Shown here: positions 9,495-17,965 of the stretch, in pieces
How positions within the stretch are numbered: the first letter of the stretch is position 1
Layout of the letters: every line of letters begins with the position of its first letter
Assembly (NCBI RefSeq): GCF_004152935.1
Contig: NZ_SETE01000002.1
Span: forward strand, 372,001 to 436,000
DNA length: 64,000 nucleotides
Direction of reading: 5' to 3'
DNA from: Brumimicrobium glaciale
Lineage (GTDB): Bacteria > Bacteroidota > Bacteroidia > Flavobacteriales_D > Crocinitomicaceae
The notes under the pieces: generated by a model
Databases searched by the model: none
Seen by the model: the letters and a program-made list of their open reading frames with translations, nothing else
What the model was told of the DNA's origin: nothing
Made by a program: the position numbers and the translations under genes

Positions 9495-10217
9495 ATGAAG
9501 ATTCAGAAAATTGTATTAGTGGGAAATTCCGTTGCTTTACGCAATCGACCGCACAACAATTTAACGAGTCAAAATTATGGTCAAATTTTAGAAAAAACGC
9601 TCAACGAAGGAAAGGAGAACGAAATCATTCAGGTAAATAATTTGGCTTTTACAAGGGCTACTGTTTATGATTTACACAAGGTTTACCCTCAAATTATCAA
9701 TAATTACGGAGATTTATACATTATCAATATTGGTAGTTCAGACGCTGCAACGCGCGAAATCCCAAGATGGTTTGCTGACTTTCTATTCTCTAACAAAAGA
9801 AGTTTATTCGTTAAAGCAATGAAAGCTTTTCACTTGTATGCAATCAAGCCAAACATTAGGTTATTAGTCAAGTTGAGGGGAAAACGTGCTTGGACATCTG
9901 CCAAAGTATTTAAGCAAGAATACAGCAAATTAATTCATGAAATTCAGCACAATACGAATGGAAAAGTGATTTGTGTAGCTATAAATTTACCGAATCAACG
10001 CATTGAAGATAAGATTCCAGGAACTTACAAGAATTATCAAAAGTTCAATAAAATAATAGAAGCGCTTTGTTTGGAAAAAGAAGCAATCTATTTGAATCTT
10101 GATGATTTAAAAGCTGAAGAACACTTCCCTGATGGTATTCATTTTTCTGAAGAAGGGAATAAAGTTCTCGCTCAAAGACTGTTAGTAATTATCAATCAAA
10201 ATAAAATTCTAAAATAA
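9495..10217 (+). CDS. SGNH/GDSL-hydrolase-like protein
   Basis: A 240-residue cytoplasmic protein with an N-terminal beta strand and GNS turn (VLVGNSVALRNRP) in the position of the GDS block, and a C-terminal DGIHFSEEGNKVLA segment that matches the Asp-x-x-His block V of SGNH hydrolases. No signal peptide is seen. Family members deacetylate sugars or cleave esters. Its place between the flippase and LicD genes suggests tailoring of a glycan precursor. The block-I serine is present, but the Gly and Asn of blocks II and III cannot be assigned with certainty. Confidence 0.7.
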   Translation: MKIQKIVLVGNSVALRNRPHNNLTSQNYGQILEKTLNEGKENEIIQVNNLAFTRATVYDLHKVYPQIINNYGDLYIINIGSSDAATREIPRWFADFLFSNKRSLFVKAMKAFHLYAIKPNIRLLVKLRGKRAWTSAKVFKQEYSKLIHEIQHNTNGKVICVAINLPNQRIEDKIPGTYKNYQKFNKIIEALCLEKEAIYLNLDDLKAEEHFPDGIHFSEEGNKVLAQRLLVIINQNKILK

Positions 10218-10232
10218 AACTATTTACATCAC

Positions 10233-11135
10233 ATGGATTTCAAATACCTCAAAGAAACACAAGCTGCATTGCTTGAAATGGCAAAAATAATTGATCAAAA
10301 ATGCAGAGAACATAATATCACTTATTGGATTTGTACTGGAACTGTTTTGGGTGCTGTGAGGAATAAAGGTTTTATTCAGTGGGATGATGATTTAGACATG
10401 TGCTTTCCGGTTGCTGAGTATCGAAAATTGCTCAAAGTATTGAAAGAGGAGGTTTTAATTGAGCATCCACATTATATTTTATACAACGAAAACAGACCTT
10501 TTCCACATTATTCGGAATACTTGGCAGATACGCGCATTATGAGTGACCACTTGTACCCTATCAAAATTGATTTGGTAAAAGTTAAATCTATTCCTAATAC
10601 GCCCGAAGCAATTCAAAATGATGTAGATAGAGTGAATTTATACGCTTATATTTTTGGGAAAAAGAAGAAGGTGAAAATCGAAAATAAAGCCTTGATTAAA
10701 GAACATCTTTTAACAGGCAGTTTCTTATTCAAACGTGAACGCTACCTTAAAAATTTCATCAGTTACGTTGATGAACTTGATGTTATGGACGAAAATCACG
10801 TTTATGAAAATATCTATAACGACATCTTCTTTTCGAGGGAAGTAAAACCATATAACTACACTGATCTATTCCCATTGCAAGAGCTTGAATTTGAAGACAC
10901 GAAGTTTTTTGCGCCAAGAGACACGAAAACATATCTATCTAATTTATATGGTGAGAATTTCATTATTCCTCCACCAGAAGATAAGCGCAAACCTTACTCA
11001 AAATCACTTGGTCCAGCTAAAATCCCTGTATTCTTAACAAAGAAACTACTTTGGACACTTTATGCTTTAAAAGCTATTAAAGGAAGTTTTACATTGCCTA
11101 CTAAAATCAAAAATCTAGATAAGAATACGATATAG
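10233..11135 (+). CDS. LicD family phosphotransferase
   Basis: A 300-residue member of the LicD/fukutin nucleotidyltransferase-like fold. The signature is seen at residues about 30-60: YWICTGTVLGAVRN, then IQWDDDLDM, which supplies the metal-binding aspartates. LicD proteins transfer phosphocholine or related phospho-alcohols onto surface glycans. The C-terminal half carries the usual PPPEDKR-type segment. It follows the SGNH gene by 15 bases in the same direction. The group transferred here is unknown, and no choline uptake or cytidylyltransferase genes are present nearby. Confidence 0.88.
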   Translation: MDFKYLKETQAALLEMAKIIDQKCREHNITYWICTGTVLGAVRNKGFIQWDDDLDMCFPVAEYRKLLKVLKEEVLIEHPHYILYNENRPFPHYSEYLADTRIMSDHLYPIKIDLVKVKSIPNTPEAIQNDVDRVNLYAYIFGKKKKVKIENKALIKEHLLTGSFLFKRERYLKNFISYVDELDVMDENHVYENIYNDIFFSREVKPYNYTDLFPLQELEFEDTKFFAPRDTKTYLSNLYGENFIIPPPEDKRKPYSKSLGPAKIPVFLTKKLLWTLYALKAIKGSFTLPTKIKNLDKNTI

Positions 11136-11272
11136 AACACGAAATTTCAAAGTCATTTATTGCATTGTCTAAATTGCATTTAAATACTGAACGAGATTTC
11201 ATTATCTTTACCGCTTACATTTTTGAAACAGTAAATTATTTTACTCAATAATCCTCACTTACAGAAAACAAA

Positions 11273-12460
11273 ATGAATAAAAGCCAAGCAGTAAACAACC
11301 TCAAAGAATTGGATACAATTTTTAGAGAACTAGGCGTAGAATACTGGTTATCAAACGGAACATTATTGGGTTTATACCGTGATAATGATTTAATTTCTGG
11401 TGATTCTAATACTGATATGTCTGTTAATGTGAAAACAATTTCGAAAGATATGTTTCAGAGGATCAATGAGGCTAACTTTTCTATTGTGCGTTTTTTCGGA
11501 AAATTAGAAGACGGATTTATGGTTGAAATAGCAAAGAATGATGTTAAAACCAATCTATTTTTCTTTTATAAGGAGAAAGCGAAATGGTATCATTCTGTTT
11601 ATGTAGATGTGGATGGAATCGAAAGCTTGAAATATGATTATGTTTACGCACCATTTGAATTAACTGAAGCAACATATCATGGAAATCAGTTCTTTATTCC
11701 TGCAAGCACTGAAGATGTTTTAAAGCAGCAATATGGCCCAACCTGGCAAACTCCAGATAAAAATTGGTCAATTACTGAATCTCCAAATAATGCAATTAAG
11801 ACAGAGGAGCGTTTTAAGTTTAGTGAATCAGAAAGTGATTTCAATTCGCTAATGAATTTTGAAAACAAATCTTACTGGGATGAATTTTACAAATCAAATA
11901 AAGACCTCAATAAAGAATCTGATTTTGCAAGATTTGTATTGTCCGATTTAGAAAAAAGATACGCTGATTTAGGAACAATAAAAATGGTTGACCTAGGTTG
12001 TGGAAACTTAAGAGACACAAAATACTTTCACAGTAATGGAGTAAATATCGAAGGAGTTGACCTTAGTTTTAACCTAAGCGACCCTTTAATCAAAACTTAC
12101 AATGACAGCGTTCTAAATGTTGATTTACAGAAATATAACGTTTTCTATGCTCGTTTCTTTGTTCATTCAATTAAAGAAGATATTCTAGATGCATTATTGA
12201 ATAAAATTAAGTCAGAATCAGAAAATTTCATCTTCTATATTGAAACTAGATCTTCCAAAAACATTACCAACGACAAGAAATCAATCACATTTTTCAAATC
12301 GTCAATTGGAGATAAACATTACAGATATTTGTATTCGAAAAGCTATTTAGAGGAAAAGTTAAAACCACTTTTCAATATAGAATATATGTTAGAAGACAAT
12401 GATTTGGCTATTTACAAAGAAGAGAATCCTTATTGTATTAGAGTTACGTTAAAATCCTAA
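11273..12460 (+). CDS. LicD-like domain fused to a class I methyltransferase
   Basis: Residues 1-190 resemble LicD/fukutin proteins (EYWLSNGTLLGLYRDND), but the usual DDDLD metal site reads GDSNTDMS, so at least one aspartate has been replaced. Residues about 195-395 form a Rossmann-type SAM-dependent methyltransferase, with motif I MVDLGCGNLRDT and the acidic end of strand 2 in GVDLSF. The fusion suggests one enzyme that adds and then methylates a phospho-substituent, or a non-catalytic LicD fold acting as a binding module. It is separated from the previous gene by 137 bases and ends before a strong terminator. Confidence 0.8.
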   Translation: MNKSQAVNNLKELDTIFRELGVEYWLSNGTLLGLYRDNDLISGDSNTDMSVNVKTISKDMFQRINEANFSIVRFFGKLEDGFMVEIAKNDVKTNLFFFYKEKAKWYHSVYVDVDGIESLKYDYVYAPFELTEATYHGNQFFIPASTEDVLKQQYGPTWQTPDKNWSITESPNNAIKTEERFKFSESESDFNSLMNFENKSYWDEFYKSNKDLNKESDFARFVLSDLEKRYADLGTIKMVDLGCGNLRDTKYFHSNGVNIEGVDLSFNLSDPLIKTYNDSVLNVDLQKYNVFYARFFVHSIKEDILDALLNKIKSESENFIFYIETRSSKNITNDKKSITFFKSSIGDKHYRYLYSKSYLEEKLKPLFNIEYMLEDNDLAIYKEENPYCIRVTLKS

Positions 12461-12529
12461 CATATAAGGTATTCGTGTTTAAGAGCACGCTGATTATGAA
12501 CAAATAATAGTCAAGCAAAAATATTTAGT

Positions 12530-12568
12530 AATCCCCTGTAGACTTCTGTTTACAGGGGATTGTTTTTT
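12530..12568 (+). terminator. Rho-independent terminator of the glycan cluster
   Basis: An 11-base-pair stem starting AATCCCCTGTA, a 10-base loop and the matching arm ending GGGGATT are followed by GTTTTTT. It lies between the methyltransferase gene and the convergent FMN reductase gene. Confidence 0.9.
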
Positions 12569-12659
12569 GAGTAAGATGAGATTTTTAAACGTATTCTTTC
12601 TTGTTTATAACGGAAGGTATTGGTGTTTTTGACTCAGAAAAGCATTCAGAAAAAGAAAC

Positions 12660-13169
12660 TCAAAACAATTCAAAAGCACTTTCAATCAATTCTTTCACGT
12701 CATCAGAAAGCAGTATTACTTCATCTCCAATTGTAACATCAGTTTTATAAATTGGAAGCTGAACAATTGGTTTTGCATCCAAGGCGCTTAATGAAAACAA
12801 GAGAGATTTCATCGCATTTTCTCCTCTTGGTTCATAGGGTGTAAAAGTAATGGGCAATACCTTTTTATCAGTAAACTCTCCTGAATGCGTGCACCACTCT
12901 ATCATATTTTTCAAAACAGCCGGAATGTTATGCGTATATTCTGGAGTAGAAATCACCACTGCATCAGCTTTAAAAAGTTGCCCTTTAAAATCTTGAACAA
13001 TTTCAGGAATCCCTTCCTTTAAGCGTTGCGGAGTAAACAATGGGAATTCTGACAGCGAATCATAAATAGTGATCTCAAAACGGTCTTTAAACAGTGTTTG
13101 AATGGCTTTTAAAAGATAGTAATTGCTGCTTTTTATGCTTGCAGAACCAGAAATTGCTAAGATTTTCAT
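12660..13169 (-). CDS. NADPH-dependent FMN reductase family protein
   Basis: A 169-residue flavodoxin-like protein. The phosphate-binding loop SGSASIKSSNYYLLKAI binds FMN, and STPEYTHNIPAVLKNMIEW is the conserved second segment that contacts the flavin and forms the dimer. The family reduces FMN, quinones, chromate or azo dyes using NADPH. It is a single-gene unit transcribed toward the terminator at 12530. Confidence 0.9.
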   Translation of the reverse strand: MKILAISGSASIKSSNYYLLKAIQTLFKDRFEITIYDSLSEFPLFTPQRLKEGIPEIVQDFKGQLFKADAVVISTPEYTHNIPAVLKNMIEWCTHSGEFTDKKVLPITFTPYEPRGENAMKSLLFSLSALDAKPIVQLPIYKTDVTIGDEVILLSDDVKELIESAFELF

Positions 13170-13594
13170 ATTTATGTTTTTAGAATTTGTTTTATCAGAT
13201 GAATGAGTAAAGATAAAAAAACTAGCATTAAGTTTTGAGAATGGAATTAGGTAAATCGAGGGAATTGTAGGTTTGGAGATTCTTATTCTTTCGCTTTTAA
13301 CGGAAGTTCTGAGTTTGGTGCAGACGTTTTATAAAACGTCCGTAATTAGCCCGAAGGGAGTTTCATTTATGAAATTTATGGATAAATAAAAAGTTACTAT
13401 TTTCCGATGCATGAAGTAATAGGCTTTTGTTTATAGGGCTTTAAGAAACAAAAACACATATAGAACACAATAAAAAAATGTATTATTAATTTAGTTAATA
13501 TTTCTTAAGTTTAAAATTAATCTAATCAGTGTAAGATTTAAGGTGAAAATCTGCTTTATTATTTTTAGTTCACCTTTTTATACTAATCGTTTAT
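13170..13594. other. Intergenic region with an 18-bp perfect palindrome
   Basis: About 425 bases without a credible reading frame. It contains the perfect palindrome GACGTTTTATAAAACGTC at 13323-13340 and a short second inverted pair, TTTCAT and ATGAAA, at 13361-13374. Both look like degenerate dispersed repeat sequence rather than regulation of either neighbour. Confidence 0.5.
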
Positions 13595-13602
13595 TATATT
13601 TG
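13595..13602 (+). promoter_or_regulatory. Candidate -7 box, TATATTTG
   Basis: It matches the Bacteroidota -7 consensus TAnnTTTG, 21 bases before the ATG at 13624. A clear -33 TTG is not seen, so this is tentative. Confidence 0.4.
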
Positions 13603-13623
13603 AGAATAATCAAATCCAAAACA

Positions 13624-14325
13624 ATGACCACTATGAAAAAATCCAATTCTACTTCTTTAAAGTCTTTCAGTAAATTCTGTTTAATATTGAGTTTACTCGT
13701 TTTCATCCCTATTTCATCATGTACTGAAAAGGATTCCACCAATATAGAAACAGAAGTTCCACTAACGGAAATTGATACGAATACTGTTTTTGTTGCTGAT
13801 ATAGATACTTTAATAGAAGAAGTTATAGTTGAAAACAACATTTCCAAAGCGAATAAAATCATAGCTCAGTTAGACTCAACAACTTCTTTAGGAAAGAAAA
13901 TAATAGAAATACAAAAAGAAATTTATCCTGACCCAGCTAAGTATGATCATATTTTTAAAGGCTCTCAAATTGAAATTAACATAGGCATGGAGCAAAAATA
14001 TATTGACAGAAAAATTCTTCTTGCCAAGGTTATAGAAACAATAAAAGAGGATAATAAAACCAATGATAGTTACCGAGAAAGTAGAGGTAAAAGTTTCATT
14101 AGCAATCTAGACAAGTCTCAAGACCTATGGTATAAATATATGCGTTCCCAAATACTGGTAAAGTATCCAGAAGATTCCTACTCTCGTGATGTTAGCGCAT
14201 TTAATCTTTGCTATTTTGAATATTTAATCGAGTTAACAGACCAGCGTATTGTAATGCTTAATAATTGGCTTATTGGCGAAGTAAGTGGTAAAATGTGCAG
14301 TGGTACAATAGAAAATAAGAGATAG
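13624..14325 (+). CDS. Lipoprotein with an LprI-like C-terminal domain
   Basis: The start at 13624 gives a signal sequence ending in the lipobox ISSC with Cys33, so it is a lipoprotein of about 233 residues. An earlier ATG at 13543 would add 27 residues and spoil the signal peptide. A linker rich in acidic residues and threonine is followed by a helical region whose last 80 residues (LWYKYMRSQ, then FNLCYFEYLIELTDQRIVML) resemble the lysozyme-inhibitor LprI/DUF1311 fold, with two cysteines that could pair. The link to that family is by pattern only. No operon partner is visible. Confidence 0.65.
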   Translation: MTTMKKSNSTSLKSFSKFCLILSLLVFIPISSCTEKDSTNIETEVPLTEIDTNTVFVADIDTLIEEVIVENNISKANKIIAQLDSTTSLGKKIIEIQKEIYPDPAKYDHIFKGSQIEINIGMEQKYIDRKILLAKVIETIKEDNKTNDSYRESRGKSFISNLDKSQDLWYKYMRSQILVKYPEDSYSRDVSAFNLCYFEYLIELTDQRIVMLNNWLIGEVSGKMCSGTIENKR

Positions 14326-14378
14326 GAATTAATTGGTTTGGACTACTTTTAAAATATTATAAATTAACCTAAATTAAG

Positions 14379-14582
14379 ATGTGGTTCAAAAACTTAACCG
14401 GCTTCGAAGAGAAAAACCCTCAATATGTTAAAGATAATTAGAAATTCAGGGAGAATATCTACTTTCAAAAATAAATAACAAGAAGTTTTGTTTTGGATAA
14501 TTACACCCCTATCTTAAAGGAATTAACGGATAGTATTGATTTAATATATACAGCTGTTTTTAATTTGTTCTTCACATATTAG
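14379..14582 (+). pseudogene. Decayed small gene starting MWFKNL
   Basis: The ATG at 14379 opens a frame (MWFKNLTGFEEKNPQYVKDN) that stops at 14439. The reading continues in a shifted frame at 14438 (LEIQGEYLLSKINN, KKFCFG) to a stop at 14498, and then back in the first frame at 14499 (NYTPILKELTDS) to 14582. The pieces join smoothly in sense, which suggests two single-base lesions in a once longer gene of a Bacteroidota protein type that I recognise but cannot name. The remaining flanks of this gap show nothing else. Confidence 0.55.
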
Positions 14583-14725
14583 GAAACCACTGTTACAATT
14601 AAATTAGGATAGCTTATACTTTGAATTCCAAATCAAACTTATCTCAAGTCTTGTTTAAACGAAACAGAAAATGTATGTTTATAGGAAATAAATAATTTAA
14701 TCTATTAACCCCAAGCACTTAAATT

Positions 14726-15472
14726 TTGAAAAATAAAATCATCCTTCATATACCTCATTCGTCTACAAATATCCCATTCAAAGAAGGCTATGTTGTCGAC
14801 TCCGCTTCATTAGATAAAGAAATATTAAAATTAACCGATTGGTATACCGATGATCTTTTCTATCCCAAGGAAGATGAAATGATAAAGGCTGAATTTTCTA
14901 GAATATTTTGTGACGCTGAAAGATTTACAGACGATGCACAAGAGGTAATGGCGCAATTTGGAATGGGAGTTCTTTACGAAAAAAATGATAATGATGAAAC
15001 AATAAGAAATGTAACACCAGAGCTCAAAGAAAAGGTCCTTACAGAATACTATTGGAAGCATCACGAAAAGCTAAGTAAAGCTGTAAAAAAACAATTAGAC
15101 CTCTTTGGAAAGGCATTAATTATCGATTGTCATTCCTACCCAAGTACTCCTTTGATAAGAGACCTCGATAAAAATTCAGATCGTCCAGATTTTAATATTG
15201 GAACAGATGCTTTTCATACACCACAGAAACTCGTTGATTTATCTGTTTCATTCTTTAAAAATGCAGGATATTCTTTAGGAATCGATTGGCCTTACAAGGG
15301 CTCAATTGTTCCATTAGAATATTATAATAAGAACAAAAATGTTCAAACAATAATGCTTGAAATAAATAGAGGATTATACTTAAACGAACCTACGAATGAA
15401 AAGTCAGAACGATATTTAGAAATAAAGGAAATCACATCTGAATTCATGAAGACAATTAAAAGTAGTTTATAA
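14726..15472 (+). CDS. N-formylglutamate amidohydrolase family protein
   Basis: A 248-residue zinc hydrolase-like protein. Seen motifs are ILHIPHSSTNIP at the N-terminus, the central IIDCHSYPSTPL, NIGTDAFHTP and IMLEINRGLYL, which together are diagnostic of the N-formylglutamate amidohydrolase family. The classical role is the last step of one histidine-degradation route, but many lone members act on other N-acyl or formyl compounds. No other hut genes lie nearby, so the substrate is open. The start is a TTG at 14726 because no ATG precedes the conserved IILHIPHSS segment. Confidence 0.85.
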   Translation: MKNKIILHIPHSSTNIPFKEGYVVDSASLDKEILKLTDWYTDDLFYPKEDEMIKAEFSRIFCDAERFTDDAQEVMAQFGMGVLYEKNDNDETIRNVTPELKEKVLTEYYWKHHEKLSKAVKKQLDLFGKALIIDCHSYPSTPLIRDLDKNSDRPDFNIGTDAFHTPQKLVDLSVSFFKNAGYSLGIDWPYKGSIVPLEYYNKNKNVQTIMLEINRGLYLNEPTNEKSERYLEIKEITSEFMKTIKSSL

Positions 15473-15727
15473 ATAGGAGTGATAAAATTGTTGATTAGAA
15501 GGTGGGGTTTGTTCTTGTCAAGGTTTGGGATGACAGAGGGTTTTAAGTTCAATTCTTGAAAATTATAAAGGCTGTTTTGATAAGTAAAAGGATTGATTTT
15601 TGGGAGGGATTAGTAGATAAATAAATATAATATAGCTCTACCAAAAGGTTCAATCTCGTATTTTCAACCATTTGTTAACAATACAATCATAAATCATACT
15701 GTCGACATACCTAATAAATCAAAACAG

Positions 15728-15985
15728 ATGAAGTTATATTATTGGTTAAGGTTCATCCTTTTCACTTTCGTATTTTTTTTAGTTGCAGCTTGTAAAAAGG
15801 GCAAAGGTGCAATTTGTCGAGATGGATGGAGAAGTCATTCTACAGGCAGCGGGACATGCAGTTGGCACGGAGGCGTTGATTACTATTTGGATCCAGATGA
15901 AATAGCTATTGGTAGAACGATTGGCTTAGTAGTCTTTATAATTATTGTGATTTTTGTAATAAGATTCATTAGAAAGGTTGATTAA
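15728..15985 (+). CDS. Small DUF3761-like lipoprotein with C-terminal membrane helix
   Basis: An 85-residue protein with a lipobox-type signal ending VAAC (Cys22), then CRDGWRSHSTGSGTCSWHGG, the hallmark of DUF3761-like domains (two cysteines, a serine pair and HGG). A hydrophobic helix follows at about residues 62-80, ending in RFIRKVD. Having both a lipid anchor and a C-terminal helix is unusual; alternatively the first hydrophobic segment is an uncleaved anchor. Function is unknown. It stands alone. Confidence 0.7.
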   Translation: MKLYYWLRFILFTFVFFLVAACKKGKGAICRDGWRSHSTGSGTCSWHGGVDYYLDPDEIAIGRTIGLVVFIIIVIFVIRFIRKVD

Positions 15986-15991
15986 TATAAA

Positions 15992-16159
15992 ATGAACCAA
16001 AGTGCTACCAAAAATATACATCAATTAATATTTTATAATAAGTTTACTGAAGCAACACCAATAATGGAAAAAGAAATTGTTAGTTTTATTGAACAGTATA
16101 TGAACGGTGTTCATAGCCATTTATTTTGGGAGAATTGTAAGACGGAAATTCCTTACTAA
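15992..16159 (+). CDS. Possible 55-residue protein
   Basis: An ATG six bases after the previous stop opens a 55-codon frame (MNQSATKNIHQLIFYN...). It has ordinary codon use for the region and a hydrophilic helical look, with no recognised family. Because it is short, chance is not excluded. Confidence 0.3.
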   Translation: MNQSATKNIHQLIFYNKFTEATPIMEKEIVSFIEQYMNGVHSHLFWENCKTEIPY

Positions 16160-16221
16160 TGGGACGATAGATTTCATTTTAATTGTTACTAGGTTATAAT
16201 TGTTTACTTACCTAAATCACA

Positions 16222-16767
16222 ATGATTATGTTTGTTATCTTCGGAACACTTCAAATAACTACCTCCTTTGGACCTGTTGAACAAAACCAATATCAAAATT
16301 ATAATAACACTGAATTTTGGCAACTCAATCGATTATCAAAATTCTTTACATTATTTTTTATCCCCATTTTTCCTTATAACACGATCTATTGGTATTACTG
16401 TCCTATATGCAATTATGGGATTGAACTAGATTCTGTAGGATTTAAGAGTTACAAATCGATTGCAGAAATAAATTCATCATTTATAGAGAATAAAATTTCT
16501 GAAGAAGAGAAGAATATTCAAATGCAAAAAATACACAATGCTTTACAGAAAAATGCAGAAACTGAAAGAAGCAAACATCTTGAAGCCAGTAAAGAATGGG
16601 TGGAAACTGTATCAAAAAAAAATGACGCTGAATTAATAGAGATTTTATCTTCGAAATCAAGCGGATATAATCCAGCTTTTATTATTGCAGCAGAAGAGAA
16701 ATACAAGAAGCGGAATCTATTGCTGTTAGAAAGTAAGACTATGCCGATTAAGATGATATTAAAATAA
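16222..16767 (+). CDS. Zinc-ribbon family protein
   Basis: A 181-residue protein whose first 75 residues match the small zinc-ribbon family with a pattern FTLFFIPIFPYN followed by YYCPICNYGIELD. The N-terminal CxxC pair that most members have is missing, leaving one CxxC, so metal binding may be lost. The hydrophobic stretch about residues 40-55 may be membrane-associated. The rest is a charged coiled-coil-like region (about 85-125) with many Glu and Lys. ATG codons at 16222 and 16228 are both possible starts. Function unknown. Confidence 0.65.
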   Translation: MIMFVIFGTLQITTSFGPVEQNQYQNYNNTEFWQLNRLSKFFTLFFIPIFPYNTIYWYYCPICNYGIELDSVGFKSYKSIAEINSSFIENKISEEEKNIQMQKIHNALQKNAETERSKHLEASKEWVETVSKKNDAELIEILSSKSSGYNPAFIIAAEEKYKKRNLLLLESKTMPIKMILK

Positions 16768-16836
16768 CACAATTTAAAACAAATAAAACCTTATATTATT
16801 TATTCACTTTTATTAACATTTTCGAAAGATTAATAT

Positions 16837-16844
16837 TATATTTG
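16837..16844 (+). promoter_or_regulatory. Candidate -7 box for the VWA-tubulin set
   Basis: TATATTTG matches TAnnTTTG, 89 bases before the VWA gene, within an AT-rich 166-base gap. The -33 element is not convincing. Confidence 0.4.
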
Positions 16845-16933
16845 AGTGTTACCTTTTATTTAGGTTCATTAACCTAAAACTTATTATTTAAAGGCTTTTT
16901 ATATCTGAAACCAAATTAAACCAATAAAAATCA

Positions 16934-17965
16934 ATGATCTTAAAAAAACTACTTTTTCTATTCCTTATTCTCACATCGGGCTTTAGTTTTGGACAGAACT
17001 TCAAGAAAGAAAAGCGTATTTATATGCTTGACATCACGAAATCTATGTGGGGATCAGATAATGGACCTGATATATATGAAGAAGTAAAAAATGCTCTTTT
17101 CAAGGGGATAGAAGATATAAAAGATCCAGAAACTATAGTAACAATTATTCCTTTTCAAGCAACTCACACATATGAAGCTCTAGGCTCTTGGACTTTTAAA
17201 GCTGGAGACGTTGATAAGTTCAATGAAGCAAAAAAGGTGATTAATTCTTATACTTTGAAGTCTGTTCCTGGAGGATACACAGATATTTATTCCGCCTTAG
17301 AAAAGGCTAAAGAGAAGATAGATAATTCTAGGGTTAATTATATATTCTTACTTACTGATGGTAAGCAGTCCACTGTTCCTAGCTCTCCAAATAAAATTAA
17401 TAAGGTAGATTTTAGTGAATCAGAATTATTATCCTCCTTAAATAATTGGTGTGATTATTCAAATAAAAAAGATGTCCATTTGTTTTATGTAATGCTAACA
17501 GAAGTTGCTGCAAGTGAACAGATAATTGAAATAGTTAAGAATGAATGTAATGCTTATGCAGTTAAAGGAACAAATATTAATATTGCTTTCATAAAGCCTA
17601 GCTCAAATGAAATTAAAATTAATTTAAACGATAATCCGGAGAGGATAGAGATTGCCTTAACGGCTAATGATTGGACTTATATTGGCAATAATCTTACGAT
17701 AGATTTAAATCTAGAAGAAAATTCACTTTTCGAATTGAAAAGTAAAAGTGCTACTATTAAAAACAATAAAATCCTCATTGAACTTAAAAGAAAAAATGAT
17801 GACTCTTTTGAAGAGTTAATAAAAAACAATCCTGATGGAGAATCTAAAATGATTATGAAGCTATCTACTATTCAAGATGTAAAGATTCTAAATCCTAAAA
17901 TAATTATCTCTGTTCGAAATAAAAAAGAAAGAGTTTTAACCTTAGAATTTACTGATGATGAATAA
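16934..17965 (+). CDS. Secreted VWA-domain protein
   Basis: A 343-residue protein with a cleavable signal peptide (ends SFGQ, about residue 21). The VWA fold follows at once, with a complete metal-ion-dependent adhesion site: Asp33-x-Thr35-x-Ser37 (DITKSM), Thr116 in GGYTDIY and Asp142 in LLTDGKQS. The C-terminal 120 residues are beta-rich. VWA domains bind protein partners through the metal. Its gene overlaps the next by 11 bases, and the next gene is followed after 18 bases by the tubulin-like gene. VWA proteins are known companions of the FtsZ-like family called FtsZl-2 (Makarova and Koonin 2010), which supports a joint membrane-associated role. Confidence 0.88.
   Translation: MILKKLLFLFLILTSGFSFGQNFKKEKRIYMLDITKSMWGSDNGPDIYEEVKNALFKGIEDIKDPETIVTIIPFQATHTYEALGSWTFKAGDVDKFNEAKKVINSYTLKSVPGGYTDIYSALEKAKEKIDNSRVNYIFLLTDGKQSTVPSSPNKINKVDFSESELLSSLNNWCDYSNKKDVHLFYVMLTEVAASEQIIEIVKNECNAYAVKGTNINIAFIKPSSNEIKINLNDNPERIEIALTANDWTYIGNNLTIDLNLEENSLFELKSKSATIKNNKILIELKRKNDDSFEELIKNNPDGESKMIMKLSTIQDVKILNPKIIISVRNKKERVLTLEFTDDE

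Noticed and set aside
13543-13623. Upstream ATG for the LprI-like lipoprotein
   Set aside because: It would put 27 residues before the signal peptide and start upstream of the likely promoter box.
15640-15670. tRNA-like GGTTCAATCTCG segment
   Set aside because: No acceptor or anticodon stem can be built around it.
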